The notes under the pieces: model-generated | The model's input: the letters and a program-made list of their open reading frames with translations, nothing else | What the model was told of the DNA's origin: nothing | Databases searched by the model: none | NCBI RefSeq assembly: GCF_026240905.1 | Contig: NZ_JAPEVI010000003.1 | Coordinates: 4,342,501-4,406,500, forward strand | Origin: Roseibium salinum | Lineage (GTDB): Bacteria > Pseudomonadota > Alphaproteobacteria > Rhizobiales > Stappiaceae | Length of the DNA: 64,000 bases | Direction of reading: 5' to 3' | Made by a program: the position numbers and the translations under genes | In this document: positions 44,383-54,457 of the stretch, in pieces | How the letters are laid out: every line of letters begins with the position of its first letter | Numbering within the stretch: the first letter of the stretch is position 1

Positions 44383-45054
44383 TTGCGCCTGTTGCTCGTT
44401 GAAGACACCTTTGACATGGCCGAAGCGATCATGATCCGCCTGGACCGGTCGGGGATCGCCTGCGATCTGGCCCGGACGCTGGAACAGGCGCGCGCCTGTA
44501 TCGGGGTGCAGCACTATGACGTGATCGTTCTGGACATCAACCTGCCGGACGGGCTCGGGACCGAGCTTCTGAAGGAAATGCGGTCGAGAGGCGACCGGAC
44601 GCCGGTCCTGATGCTGACGGCCGAATTTTCCGTGGACGATCGCGTCTCGTCGCTGAATTCGGGAGCGGACGATTATCTCGTCAAACCGTTCGACCACAGG
44701 GAACTGGAAGCCCGCATCCGGGCGCTCTACCGCAGGGAACAAGGGGACAAGGCCGAGGAACTGACACTTGGCAACCTGACGTTCAACGCCTCCGCCCGCG
44801 TGGTCAGGCTGGAGGACAGTCCGATCAACCTGACACGACGGGAGTTCTCGCTTCTGGAGATCCTGATCCGCAACCGGGGCCGGACGGTCAGCAAGGAGCG
44901 GCTGTTCGAGGGCATTTTCAGCTTTGACGACACCGATGTCAGCATGAACGCGCTGGAACTCTACGTTGCGCGCCTGCGCAAAAAGCTCGCTGGCAGCTCG
45001 ATCCGGATCGAGACCCAGCGGGGGCTCGGCTACAAGCTGGACGCCGATGCCTGA
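44383..45054 (+). CDS. tctD: OmpR-family response regulator (TctD-like)
   Basis: A 223-residue regulator. TTG 44383 is favoured because AAGGAGGGGGAGGA stands just upstream and the receiver domain then begins at MRLLLVEDTFD; ATG codons at 44317 and 44335 would add an odd Cys-rich leader. The phosphoacceptor is Asp51 in VIVLDINLPDG, with VLMLTA and YLVKPFD as the other active-site parts. The C-terminal winged helix has LTRREFSLLEILIRN and RLRKKL. It probably activates tctCBA in response to the kinase encoded next. Confidence 0.9.
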   Translation: MRLLLVEDTFDMAEAIMIRLDRSGIACDLARTLEQARACIGVQHYDVIVLDINLPDGLGTELLKEMRSRGDRTPVLMLTAEFSVDDRVSSLNSGADDYLVKPFDHRELEARIRALYRREQGDKAEELTLGNLTFNASARVVRLEDSPINLTRREFSLLEILIRNRGRTVSKERLFEGIFSFDDTDVSMNALELYVARLRKKLAGSSIRIETQRGLGYKLDADA

Positions 45055-46444
45055 TTTTGCCCGCAGGTTGGAGACCACATCGCTCAAGGCCCGTGTCGCC
45101 CTGGGGATGGCGCTGCTTCTGGTGATCGGCGGCGTGATCGTCTCCATTGCCGCCTTTGCCTATGGCCGGGAAGCCGCCCGAAGCGCCTATGACAGGCTGC
45201 TGCTGGGGGCGGCAAACGACATCGCATCGGCGATCACCGTGCGGGACGGCAGGCCGGCAATCAATCTCCCCGTGCCTGCCTTCGAGCTTCTGGAATTCGC
45301 GCCGGACGACCGGATCGGCTACCGGATCATCGGGCCGGACGGCGAGACCCTGACCGGATATGACGAAATCGCCTTGCCGTCCGGCCGTCGGGACTTCGAC
45401 GAAGGTTTCTTCGACGGCAGCTTTTTCGGCGAGCCCGCCCGTTTCGCCGTCGTGCCCCGCCGCTTCGCCGAGCGGACCTTGAACGGCACGGTGAAGGTGG
45501 TGGTCGGACAGACCCTGCTCGCCCGCAATGCCATGGCCTACGAGATCACCCGCAACGCGCTCTTCGTGTTGGCGGCATCCGGACTTGCGATGGCGCTGCT
45601 GGCCGCGCTGGTGGTCAGATCGGTTCTGAGACCTCTGGAGAAGATCGCCGGAGGACTGTCCGCCCGCGATCCCCATGACCTGACGCCCGTCGATACCGCC
45701 GTTCCCCGGGAAACGGCCGTGATGATCCACGCGCTGAACGGTTTCATGGCGCGGCTCGACCGGCAGATGAATTCCATGCGCCACCTGATTTCCGACACCG
45801 CCCATCAGCTCAGGACGCCCGTCGCGGCGCTGCGGGCTCAGGCGGATCTTTTTTCGGAGGAAACGGATCTGGGCCGCAAGGAAAAGATCGTCGAACGGCT
45901 CCAGACCCGGACCGGCAGCCTCGGAAGGTTGCTGGATCAGATGCTGGCCCAGGCGCTTGTGATCCATCGTGGCGACAGTGCCCGGCGCGAACGGGTGGAT
46001 CTGCGCGACATTGCCCTCGATCTGTTCGAGGAAGGCGATCATGCGGTTCTTTACCCGGACACGGATGTGATGCTGGAGATCGGCGAGGTTCCCGTCAGGG
46101 TCCTGGCGGACGAGCTGTCCCTGAAAGAGGCGCTGAAGAACCTTTTGGGCAACGCGCTCCGCTACGGCCGGTCTCCCGTCCGGGTCGGTGCGTCCCTCGA
46201 GAAGGGCAAGGCGGCCATCTGGGTTGAGGATTCGGGCAGCGGACCGGGGGAGGAGATCCTGGCCGGGATCGGCGCGCGGTTCAACAAGGGCGTCCTTTCC
46301 CGCCAGACCGGATCGGGGCTCGGTCTGGCCATCGCCCATTCGGTGGCCGTTTCCTTTGGCGGAAACCTCGTCCTGGAAAACACCTCCGAGAACCGGTTCC
46401 GGGCGGCACTGGTCTTCGAAGCCCTTGCGGAGAAAGCTTCATGA
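45047..46444 (+). CDS. tctE: Sensor histidine kinase (TctE-like)
   Basis: A 465-residue inner-membrane kinase. ATG 45047 overlaps the end of the response-regulator gene. Helix 1 is about residues 15-37, a periplasmic sensor domain of the 2CSK_N type covers 40-165 (GYRIIGPDGETLTGYDEIALP), helix 2 is 171-190, then HAMP. The phosphoacceptor is His253 in SDTAHQLRTPVAAL, and the ATPase has the N box NLLGNALRYG, WVEDSGSGPG and GSGLGLAIAHS. It overlaps the next gene, a periplasmic binding protein, by 4 bases. Confidence 0.92.
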   Translation: MPDFARRLETTSLKARVALGMALLLVIGGVIVSIAAFAYGREAARSAYDRLLLGAANDIASAITVRDGRPAINLPVPAFELLEFAPDDRIGYRIIGPDGETLTGYDEIALPSGRRDFDEGFFDGSFFGEPARFAVVPRRFAERTLNGTVKVVVGQTLLARNAMAYEITRNALFVLAASGLAMALLAALVVRSVLRPLEKIAGGLSARDPHDLTPVDTAVPRETAVMIHALNGFMARLDRQMNSMRHLISDTAHQLRTPVAALRAQADLFSEETDLGRKEKIVERLQTRTGSLGRLLDQMLAQALVIHRGDSARRERVDLRDIALDLFEEGDHAVLYPDTDVMLEIGEVPVRVLADELSLKEALKNLLGNALRYGRSPVRVGASLEKGKAAIWVEDSGSGPGEEILAGIGARFNKGVLSRQTGSGLGLAIAHSVAVSFGGNLVLENTSENRFRAALVFEALAEKAS

Positions 46445-47514
46445 GGATGCTTGCGGCACCATTCCGCGGCCTTTTCGCATGTGCCGTATTCCTCCTGTCC
46501 GGCGGTCTTTGCGCGGCTCAGGAAATCATCGAGACGTTCGGCTCGGAAAACGCGCGGCAGACGGTTCTGCTGAGGTCGACGACCGACATTGCCGTTTTCG
46601 GCCCCGTGGTGGAAGCTTTCCTGAAATCGAGACCGGATATCCGGCTGCGCTTCGAGCAGTGGGGGTCGAACGACCTCTACGAACTGACCCGCACCGAGTG
46701 TCACGACGGGGCGACAGGGGCCGATATCGTCGTCAGTTCGGCCGTCCACCAGATGGTGCGGCTGGTCAACGAAGCCTGCGCCGCCCCCTACCGCTCGCGG
46801 CTCACAGGGCAGCTGCCCGACGCGCTCAGTTGGCGGGACGAGCTGTGGGGAATCACCCGCGAGCCTGCCGTCATCGTCTATAATCGGGATCTGGTTCCGC
46901 CCGGCGATGTCCCCCGGACACGCTTCGACCTGCTTGATCTTCTCAGGCCGTTCGACACGCCCTATGCGGGACGGATCGCGACCTACGACATCGAGGAGTC
47001 GGGGCTCGGCTACCTGTTTGCCTTTGCCGATGCCCAGGAAGCGTCGACCTTCGGTGCCTTGCAGGAATCCTTCGGCAGGTCGCGGACCGTTTCCACCTGT
47101 TGTTCGGCGGAAATCATCCAGGGCGTCGCCGAAGGCCGCTATCTGATGGCCTATAACGTGCTCGGCTCCTATGCCCAGGATTTCCAGCAGCGCGACGAGC
47201 GGATCGGCATCGTCCTGCCCTCCGACTACACGCTGGTCCTGTCGCGCGCCCTGATGATCCCGAAACAGGCAAAGAATAAACTACCGGCCAAGGAGTTTCT
47301 GGATTTCCTGCTGTCGCCGGAAGGAACGTTCGAGCTGCAGAAGGCGTTGCTGATCAGCCCCCTGCTGGAAACGGAGGAAGGCACCGAGGGCGAAGGCCTG
47401 AGCCCGACAGCACTGCGCCCGATCGATCTCTCCCCCTCGCTCATGGTGGCCCTCGACGCAATGACCCGGGACGCCTTCCTGAGACGCTGGCGGACAACCT
47501 TTCCGGCACCATGA
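46441..47514 (+). CDS. Periplasmic extracellular solute-binding protein coupled to the TctDE system
   Basis: A 357-residue protein with a signal peptide (FRGLFACAVFLLSGGLCAAQ). The fold resembles iron/spermidine-type (family 1) binding proteins: LRSTTDIAVFGPVVEAFLKSRPDIRL, SSAVHQMVRLVNE, GITREPAVIVYNRDLVP and AYNVLGSYAQ. No permease or ATPase gene is adjacent. The ATGA overlap with the kinase gene implies coupled translation, so it probably presents a ligand to the sensor domain of TctE rather than driving transport (inference). Confidence 0.85.
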   Translation: MRMLAAPFRGLFACAVFLLSGGLCAAQEIIETFGSENARQTVLLRSTTDIAVFGPVVEAFLKSRPDIRLRFEQWGSNDLYELTRTECHDGATGADIVVSSAVHQMVRLVNEACAAPYRSRLTGQLPDALSWRDELWGITREPAVIVYNRDLVPPGDVPRTRFDLLDLLRPFDTPYAGRIATYDIEESGLGYLFAFADAQEASTFGALQESFGRSRTVSTCCSAEIIQGVAEGRYLMAYNVLGSYAQDFQQRDERIGIVLPSDYTLVLSRALMIPKQAKNKLPAKEFLDFLLSPEGTFELQKALLISPLLETEEGTEGEGLSPTALRPIDLSPSLMVALDAMTRDAFLRRWRTTFPAP

Positions 47515-47742
47515 GAGGGCAGGGAGTGGGTTTTGGTGGCGCGCCGGCGCGTACCCACTTCATGAGAGTTCTATGGCCGGGCACGGAGGGCCTGCCTGCA
47601 AGTCCATCATCCGCTTCGGCAAGTGGGCCAGCGAGTAGGCCCCGGCTCTGCGCTGCGCTGGGTCGGGGTGACCCGTGTGGCTGGACGCACGGACGCGGGA
47701 TGTTTCAGCAAAGGCAATCAAACGGCGTGCGGCTTCACACCA
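47515..47742. other. Gene-free stretch after the binding-protein gene
   Basis: Part of a 395-base gap between convergent operons. I see no ORF, promoter or strong hairpin here; the remainder of the gap is the repeat at 47743. Confidence 0.4.
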
Positions 47743-47848
47743 CCTCATGCGGAGGAGGGCCTTCAGGCCCGTCTCGAAGCATGGGCGGCATACTCTGAGC
47801 AAGCGGCCCACCCTTCGAGACAGCGCTTTGCGCTTCCTCGGGGCGAGG
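47743..47848. repeat. Interspersed inverted repeat, copy 3 (degenerate)
   Basis: A diverged copy of the element at 29294 and 31562: CCTCATGCGGAGGAGGGCC at the left, TCTCGAAGCATGG and CCCTTCGAGACAGCGC in the middle, and CTTCCTCGGGGCGAGG at the right. The mismatches in both outer arms show that this copy is older than the other two. It lies between converging transcripts. Confidence 0.7.
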
Positions 47849-47909
47849 TTGTCGTTTCAGCGGCGACCGTCCCGGAGGTTCGACCGGATCCGCTTGAACC
47901 GCCGCTCAT

Positions 47910-49391
47910 CTACGCCGGAACCCTGTCGTCCAGATACGCCTTGAGCGTTTCGGCAACGCCGATCCTGGAAATGCTCCCGGCCGCTTCGCGGAAGGCTGCC
48001 AGGAAGGCCGGGTCCGATGCCAGGTTGCCCAGGAGGTCCGGCATGTCGTAGGCCGTCTCGCCGGCGCCGAAGACGCTGTTTGCCCAGGCTTTCAACCGGT
48101 CGGCATTGTCGTCTTCCAGCGTGATCTCATTACCCGCTTCGTCCCGGCACAGGCAGTACCGGCACCACAGGGCGGTTTCCAGGGCGAGGCCGCGGATGGG
48201 AAGACCCTTGTCGAGGCGGTCCCGGATTGCCGGCAGGATGAATTTCGGCTGGCGGTTGGAGCCGTCCAGGCACAGGCGCGCGATCGTGTCGCCGACGGCC
48301 GGATTGGAGAAGCGTTCCACGACCGTCGCCAGATAATCCTGGAAGCTGACCCCGGGAATTTCCGGGACGGTCGGCAGGATCTCCTCTTTCTCCAGCTTGG
48401 TCAGGAAGGCCCGGATCAGCGGGTCGGCCATGGCGTCGTGGACGAAGTGGTGGCCGAGAAGCGCACCCGGATAGGCGATGGCGGCGTGGCCGCCATTCAG
48501 GATGCGCAGCTTCATGAGCTCGTAGGGAGCGACATCCTCGACGAATTCCACGCCGACCTTCTCCAGCGCCGGACGTCCGGACGGGAAGTTGTCTTCAAGC
48601 ACCCACTGGCGGAACGGCTCGCAAACGACGGGGGCTGCATCCTCCAGGCCAAATCTTTCCTTGACCAGATTGCGCTCGCGTTCGCCGGTTGCCGGAGTGA
48701 TGCAGTCGACCATGCCATTCGGAAAGGCGACGTTTTCCGCAATCCAGGCCCCGGCATCTGCGGCAAGGGCGGACGCGTAGCCGACGACGGCCTGCCTGGC
48801 CACATGTCCGTTTTCCGGCAGGTTGTCGCAGGACATCACGGTGAATGGCGCGATTCCCCGCTCCCTGCGTTTCAACAGGGCGGCGACCAGGATGCCGAAG
48901 ACCGTGTGCGGGGCGTCCGGATGACCGAGATCGGCGCGAATGTCGGCATGGGCGGCATCGAAACCGCCGGAATTGGGATCGACGAAGTATCCGCCTTCGG
49001 TGATCGTCAGCGATACGATACGGATGTCCGGTTCGCACAGCCTGGCAATAAGCGCGGCCGGGTCCACATCGATGAAGTCGATCATCGACGCGCAGATCCG
49101 GGCGCTGAGACCGTTGGGGTCGAGTTCCACCACCGTCGTCAGCCAGTCCTGATCCTTCAGCCGGTCGCGCATGGCCCGGTCGTAGGGTTTCAGGCCCGCG
49201 CCGACAATCGCCCAGTCATGGCCCTCGCCGAGCCCGAACAGCCTGTGCAGGTAGACGGCCTGATGGGCGCGGTGAAAATTGCCGACGCCGATATGCAAAA
49301 TGCCGGGCGTGAGGTCAGCGCGGTTGAAGGCCGGGGCCTCGATCTTTTCGGGAACGGCGGCGAGCACAGTGTCGTTGAGTTTCTGGGTCAT
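47910..49391 (-). CDS. mtlK: Mannitol 2-dehydrogenase-family polyol dehydrogenase
   Basis: A 493-residue long-chain dehydrogenase. Visible are HIGVGNFHRAHQAVYLHRL at the N-terminus (NAD-binding fold), WAIVGAG, SLTITEGGYF, SCDNLPENGHV, FPNGMVDCITP and KLRILNGGHAAIAYPG with the catalytic Lys/Asn/His region. It converts mannitol or arabitol to the ketose. It is the last gene of the Smo-type operon, 3 bases after the short-chain dehydrogenase gene. Confidence 0.92.
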   Translation of the reverse strand: MTQKLNDTVLAAVPEKIEAPAFNRADLTPGILHIGVGNFHRAHQAVYLHRLFGLGEGHDWAIVGAGLKPYDRAMRDRLKDQDWLTTVVELDPNGLSARICASMIDFIDVDPAALIARLCEPDIRIVSLTITEGGYFVDPNSGGFDAAHADIRADLGHPDAPHTVFGILVAALLKRRERGIAPFTVMSCDNLPENGHVARQAVVGYASALAADAGAWIAENVAFPNGMVDCITPATGERERNLVKERFGLEDAAPVVCEPFRQWVLEDNFPSGRPALEKVGVEFVEDVAPYELMKLRILNGGHAAIAYPGALLGHHFVHDAMADPLIRAFLTKLEKEEILPTVPEIPGVSFQDYLATVVERFSNPAVGDTIARLCLDGSNRQPKFILPAIRDRLDKGLPIRGLALETALWCRYCLCRDEAGNEITLEDDNADRLKAWANSVFGAGETAYDMPDLLGNLASDPAFLAAFREAAGSISRIGVAETLKAYLDDRVPA

Positions 49392-49394
49392 TGG

Positions 49395-50164
49395 TCAGCT
49401 CATCCAGTTGCCGCCATCGACATTGTAGGTTTGCGCGAGGATGTAGTCCGCCTCGCTCGTGGCCAGAAATACGGCCATGCCGGTGAGGTCTTCCGCGGTT
49501 CCCAGCCGGCCATAGGGCACGGTGGCGGCGACCGCTGCTTTCTTTTCTCCCGGCTTCAGGCCCTCGTATCTGGCGAAATGAGCATCGACGCCGTCCCAGT
49601 GTTCGCCGTCCACCACGCCGGGGGCGATGGCGTTCACGTTGATGCCGTGCTTGATCAGGTCGAGGCCTGCCGACTGCGTCAGGCTGATGACGGCGGCCTT
49701 GGTGGCGCAGTAGACGCCCACCAGCGGTTCGCCGCGGCGGCCGGCCTGGCTCGCCATGTTGATGATCTTGCCGCCCTTGCCGCGGCTGATCATGGACTTG
49801 GCGGCGGCCTGCATCATGAACAGGGTTCCGGCGACATTGATCTCGAAAAGGCGCGCGTAGCTGTCGCGGGTGATTTCGACGATCGGCGCCAGGTCGAACA
49901 GCGCGGCGTTGTTGATCAGGATGTCGAGGCCGCCGGTCTGGGCCTCGACCGCGCCGATGGCGGCGTCGATGGAGGCCTGGTCGGTGACGTCCAGCTTGAC
50001 CGCGTAGGCATTCGGGCCGATCTCCGCCGCAGCGGCTTCGGCGCCTGCCATGTTGATATCGGCGATGGCGACGCGCGCACCTTCCAGGGCGTAGCGGGCG
50101 GCAAAGGCCTTGCCGATGCCCCGCGCGGCACCGGTGATCAGTGCGGATTTTCCTTCCAGGCGCT

Positions 50165-50168
<4 letters not shown>
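49395..50168 (-). CDS. smoS: Sorbitol dehydrogenase, short-chain dehydrogenase type
   Basis: A 257-residue SDR enzyme. ATG 50168 starts [20 protein letters not shown]; the frame to 50360 is out-of-frame with the ATPase gene. The TGAARGIG dinucleotide loop, NNAA, and the YCATKAA catalytic Tyr-Lys pair are present. It matches the SmoS/polyol dehydrogenase group (NAD-dependent oxidation of sorbitol to fructose). It overlaps the upstream ATPase gene by 4 bases. Confidence 0.9.
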
Positions 50169-51169
<1,001 letters not shown>

Positions 51170-51180
51170 GATCAGGGCTC

Positions 51181-52011
51181 CTATTTAACCGCGCCGAAGG
51201 TCAGGCCGCGCACTAGCTGTTTCTGGCTGAACCAGCCGATGATCAGGATGGGCGCAATCGCCATGGTCGAGGCGGCGCTCAGCTTTGCGTAGAACAGGCC
51301 TTCCGGACTGGAGTAGCTGGCAATGAATGCCGTGAGGGGCGCGGCATTGGCCGCCGTGAGGTTCAGGGTCCAGAACGCTTCGTTCCAGGCCAGGATGATG
51401 TTCAAGAGCAGGGTCGAGGCGATGCCGGGCACGGCCATCGGCGTCAGCACGTAGACGATTTCCGACCAGAGCTCGGCGCCGTCCATCCGGGCGGCCTCCA
51501 GGATTTCGCCCGGAATTTCGCGAAAATACGTGAACAGCATCCAGATGATGATCGGCAGGTTGATCAGCGTGAGCACGACCACCAGTCCGGTGCGCGTGTC
51601 CAGCAGGCCCGTGTCGCGGAAGATCAGGTAGATCGGGATCAGCACGCCGACCGGCGGCAGCATCTTGGTGGACAGCATCCACATCAGCACGTCCTTGGTG
51701 CGCTTGCCGGGCACGAAGGCCATGGACCAGGCTGCCGGGATCGCGATCAGCAGACCCAGAAGCGTCGAACCGAGGGAGATGACCACCGAATTCCAGAAGT
51801 GGCGGAAATAGTTGGAGCGCTCCTGGACCGTGCTGTAATTTTCCAGCGTCCAGTCGAAGAACAGAAAGCTGGGAGGAGACGCGATTGCTTCTGCCTCCGT
51901 CTTGAAGCTGGTCAGCACGGTCCACAGAATGGGAAAGAATATGATGAGGCCGACAGCCCAGGCACAGATGGTGGTGACGGTCTTGCGGCGTGTGGATACG
52001 GAGCGGGCCAT
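51181..52011 (-). CDS. smoG: Polyol ABC transporter permease 2
   Basis: A 276-residue binding-protein-dependent permease with six helices. It has the MalG-type EAA loop [25 protein letters not shown] and the N-terminal [18 protein letters not shown]. The ATG is separated by three bases from the stop of the other permease. Confidence 0.92.
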   Translation of the reverse strand: MARSVSTRRKTVTTICAWAVGLIIFFPILWTVLTSFKTEAEAIASPPSFLFFDWTLENYSTVQERSNYFRHFWNSVVISLGSTLLGLLIAIPAAWSMAFVPGKRTKDVLMWMLSTKMLPPVGVLIPIYLIFRDTGLLDTRTGLVVVLTLINLPIIIWMLFTYFREIPGEILEAARMDGAELWSEIVYVLTPMAVPGIASTLLLNIILAWNEAFWTLNLTAANAAPLTAFIASYSSPEGLFYAKLSAASTMAIAPILIIGWFSQKQLVRGLTFGAVK

Positions 52012-52014
52012 CGG

Positions 52015-52887
52015 TCAGGCCTCCAGGTTCTTGCCGATCATCCGCATCAGGAAGATCGCAACGATATTGGCGAGGATGATGGCCACCACACCGCCGGCCG
52101 CACCGCCGCCCACGTCGAACTGCAGCAGAGACTGGGCGTAGACCAGGAAGGTGAGGTTGGTGGAGGCCGTTCCCGGTCCGCCGTTGGTGGTGACGAGAAT
52201 TTCGGCAAAGACGGACAGCAGGAAGATCGTCTGGATCAGGATCACGACCGTGATCGACCGGGCCAGGTGCGGCAGCATGATGAAGGCGAAGCGGTTGAGG
52301 AAATTCGCGCCATCCATCTCCGCCGCCTCCAGCTGCTCGCTGTCCAGCGATTGCAGGGCGGTCAGGAGAATGAGGGTCGCGAAGGGCAGCCATCCCCAGG
52401 CGACAATCAGGATGATCGAGAACAGCGGCGCATGCGCCAGAAAATCGAAGGGAGCGAGCCCGAACGCCTTGGCGATATAGGCGAAAAGGCCGTTGACCGG
52501 GTTCATGAACATGTTCTTCCAAACCAGCGCCGACACGGTCGGCATGACGAAGAACGGCGCGATGACGAGGATCCTCACGATGCCTTGGCCCCAGAAGGGC
52601 TGATCCAGCAGCAGCGCCAGAAGCACGCCGCCGACAATGGTGATGAAGAGGACACCGCCGACAAGCAGCAGGGTATTTTTCAAGGCGGCGAAAAAGGCCG
52701 GGTCCGTCAGAAAGTACTCGTAATTGGTCCAGCCGGCCCATTCTTCCATGCCGGGAACGAGCAGGTTGTAACGCAGGAACGAGAAATAGACGGTCATTGA
52801 CAGCGGGATGATCATCCAGCCGAGCAGCAGCAGCACTGCAGGCGAGATCATCAAACGGGCTGCGGCCCGTGAGTGTTGCGTAGCCAT
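52015..52887 (-). CDS. smoF: Polyol ABC transporter permease 1
   Basis: A 290-residue MalF-type permease with six helices and the EAA loop LEAAEMDGANFLNRFAFIMLPHL. The N-terminal helix (PAVLLLLGWMIIPLSMTVYF) is followed by the usual periplasmic SF/RYNL segment. It lies after a hairpin that separates it from the binding-protein gene. Confidence 0.92.
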   Translation of the reverse strand: MATQHSRAAARLMISPAVLLLLGWMIIPLSMTVYFSFLRYNLLVPGMEEWAGWTNYEYFLTDPAFFAALKNTLLLVGGVLFITIVGGVLLALLLDQPFWGQGIVRILVIAPFFVMPTVSALVWKNMFMNPVNGLFAYIAKAFGLAPFDFLAHAPLFSIILIVAWGWLPFATLILLTALQSLDSEQLEAAEMDGANFLNRFAFIMLPHLARSITVVILIQTIFLLSVFAEILVTTNGGPGTASTNLTFLVYAQSLLQFDVGGGAAGGVVAIILANIVAIFLMRMIGKNLEA

Positions 52888-52940
52888 GGTGTGACCCTTG
52901 CTCGGTCAGGAGCGTGTTGTCTTTTCAGGGAAAGGAGGAG

Positions 52941-52968
52941 ACCGGCGAGCCGGGCATAGCCCGCCGGT
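52941..52968 (-). terminator. Hairpin between smoE and smoF
   Basis: ACCGGCG pairs with CGCCGGT, with an inner GGGC/GCCC stem. It lies 15-42 bases after the smoE stop. This fits the hairpins usually found after binding-protein genes that give unequal subunit levels. Confidence 0.45.
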
Positions 52969-52982
52969 CCGCGCGAAGACGC

Positions 52983-54293
52983 CTACTTGATGTAGCCGGC
53001 CTTCGTCATTTCGCGCTCGGCGGTCGCCTGGGCGGAGGCAAGAGCGTTTTCCGCATCCATGGTGCCGGCGAGAGCGGCCGAGAAGATCTGCCCGATGACC
53101 GTGGCCATTCCCTGGAATTCCGGGATGGCAACGAACTGGACGCCGACATAGGGGACCGGATCGACGGTCGGGTTTTTCGGGTCGGCGGAGTTGATGCTGT
53201 CCAGCGTCATCTTGGCGAACGGAATCTTCTGATACTCCGGGTTCTCATAAAGAGAGGTCCGCGTCCCCGGAGGAACGTTCGCCCAGCCTTCTTCGGAGGC
53301 GACCAGTTCCAGATATTCCTTGGAGGTCGCCCATTCGACGAACTTCTTTGCAGCTTCCTCTTTCTGGGTGCCGGCCGGGATGCCAAGGGACCATGCCCAA
53401 AGCCAGTTGCCGCGCTTGCCCAGGCCCTTGTCCGGCGCCAGTGCGAAGCCGACCTGGTCTGCGACCTGAGAGTCGTCCGGATTGGTGACGAAAGAGGCTG
53501 CGACGGTCGCGTCGATCCACATGCCGCATTTGCCGGTCTGGAACAGGGCAAGGTTTTCGTTGAAGCCGTTGGAAGAGGCGCCTGGAGGGCCTGCTTCGTT
53601 CATCAGGTCCAGATAGAAGGTGAGCGTGTCTTTCCACGGCTGGGTATCGAACTGCGGCTTCCACTCCATGTCGAACCAGCGCGCGCCGAAGGAATTGGAC
53701 ATGGCGGTCAGGAAGGCCATGTTCTCGCCCCAGCCGGCCTTGCCGCGCAGGCAGACGCCGTAGATTTCGTTTTCCTTGTCTGTCATGGCCTTGGCGGCTT
53801 CGGCAATGAAGTCCCAGGTCGGGGCTTCCGGCATTTCCAGGCCGGCCTTTTCCATCAGGTCCTTGCGGTACATGACCATGGAGCTTTCGCCGTAGAACGG
53901 TGCGGCGTAGAGCTCGCCGTCGACGGTCAGGCCTTCACGGATCGGCGGCAGCAGGTCATCGACGTCATAGCTGTCCGGCAGATCGTTCAGAGAGACCAGC
54001 CAGCCCTGCTTGCCCCAGATCGGAACTTCGTACGTGCCGATGGTCATGATGTCGAACTGACCGCCCTTCGTGGCGATGTCCGTGGTGACGCGCTGGCGGA
54101 GAACGTTCTCCTCCATCGTCACCCATTCGACGTCGATATCCGGGTTCTTATCGGTGAAATCCTTCGTCAGACCCTGCATGCGGATCATGTCGCCGTTGTT
54201 CACGGTGGCGATGGTAATGGTTTCTGCTGTTGCCGGCACACAGAGCGCAGCAATCGCACATGCGCTGAGCAGCGCACGAGTATTAAATGCCAT
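52983..54293 (-). CDS. smoE: Polyol ABC transporter substrate-binding protein
   Basis: A 436-residue periplasmic sugar-alcohol-binding protein (family 1). ATG 54293 follows GGAGGA; the leader is AFNTRALLSACAIAALCVPATA. The mature part begins ETITIATVNNGDMIRMQGLTKDF and includes EGLTVDGELYAAPFYGESSMVMYRKDL and NLALFQTGKCGMWIDATVAAS. It resembles SmoE/MtlE-type proteins that bind sorbitol and mannitol. Confidence 0.92.
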   Translation of the reverse strand: MAFNTRALLSACAIAALCVPATAETITIATVNNGDMIRMQGLTKDFTDKNPDIDVEWVTMEENVLRQRVTTDIATKGGQFDIMTIGTYEVPIWGKQGWLVSLNDLPDSYDVDDLLPPIREGLTVDGELYAAPFYGESSMVMYRKDLMEKAGLEMPEAPTWDFIAEAAKAMTDKENEIYGVCLRGKAGWGENMAFLTAMSNSFGARWFDMEWKPQFDTQPWKDTLTFYLDLMNEAGPPGASSNGFNENLALFQTGKCGMWIDATVAASFVTNPDDSQVADQVGFALAPDKGLGKRGNWLWAWSLGIPAGTQKEEAAKKFVEWATSKEYLELVASEEGWANVPPGTRTSLYENPEYQKIPFAKMTLDSINSADPKNPTVDPVPYVGVQFVAIPEFQGMATVIGQIFSAALAGTMDAENALASAQATAEREMTKAGYIK

Positions 54294-54390
54294 GTTTTCC
54301 TCCCAAGCGAGATCGGGCATTTGCCATTCTTGCGGGCAAATACTCGCAGCAAGTTTGGCCGGGAGTCAAGGATTGAATCGCCCGAAAATC

Positions 54391-54424
54391 AAAAGACTCT
54401 TTGCTGCATCGCAAAAAGTCTTTT
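54391..54424. promoter_or_regulatory. Palindrome upstream of smoE
   Basis: AAAAGACT / AGTCTTTT arms enclose a TTGC / GCAA pair within 34 bases, between the regulator stop and smoE. It may be the operator for the SorC-type regulator or, read on the minus strand where a T-rich stretch (TTTTGATTTTC) follows, a terminator of the regulator gene. By eye I cannot decide. Confidence 0.45.
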
Positions 54425-54457
54425 TATATCAACGTGTTATGAGCTGTGAATAATCGC

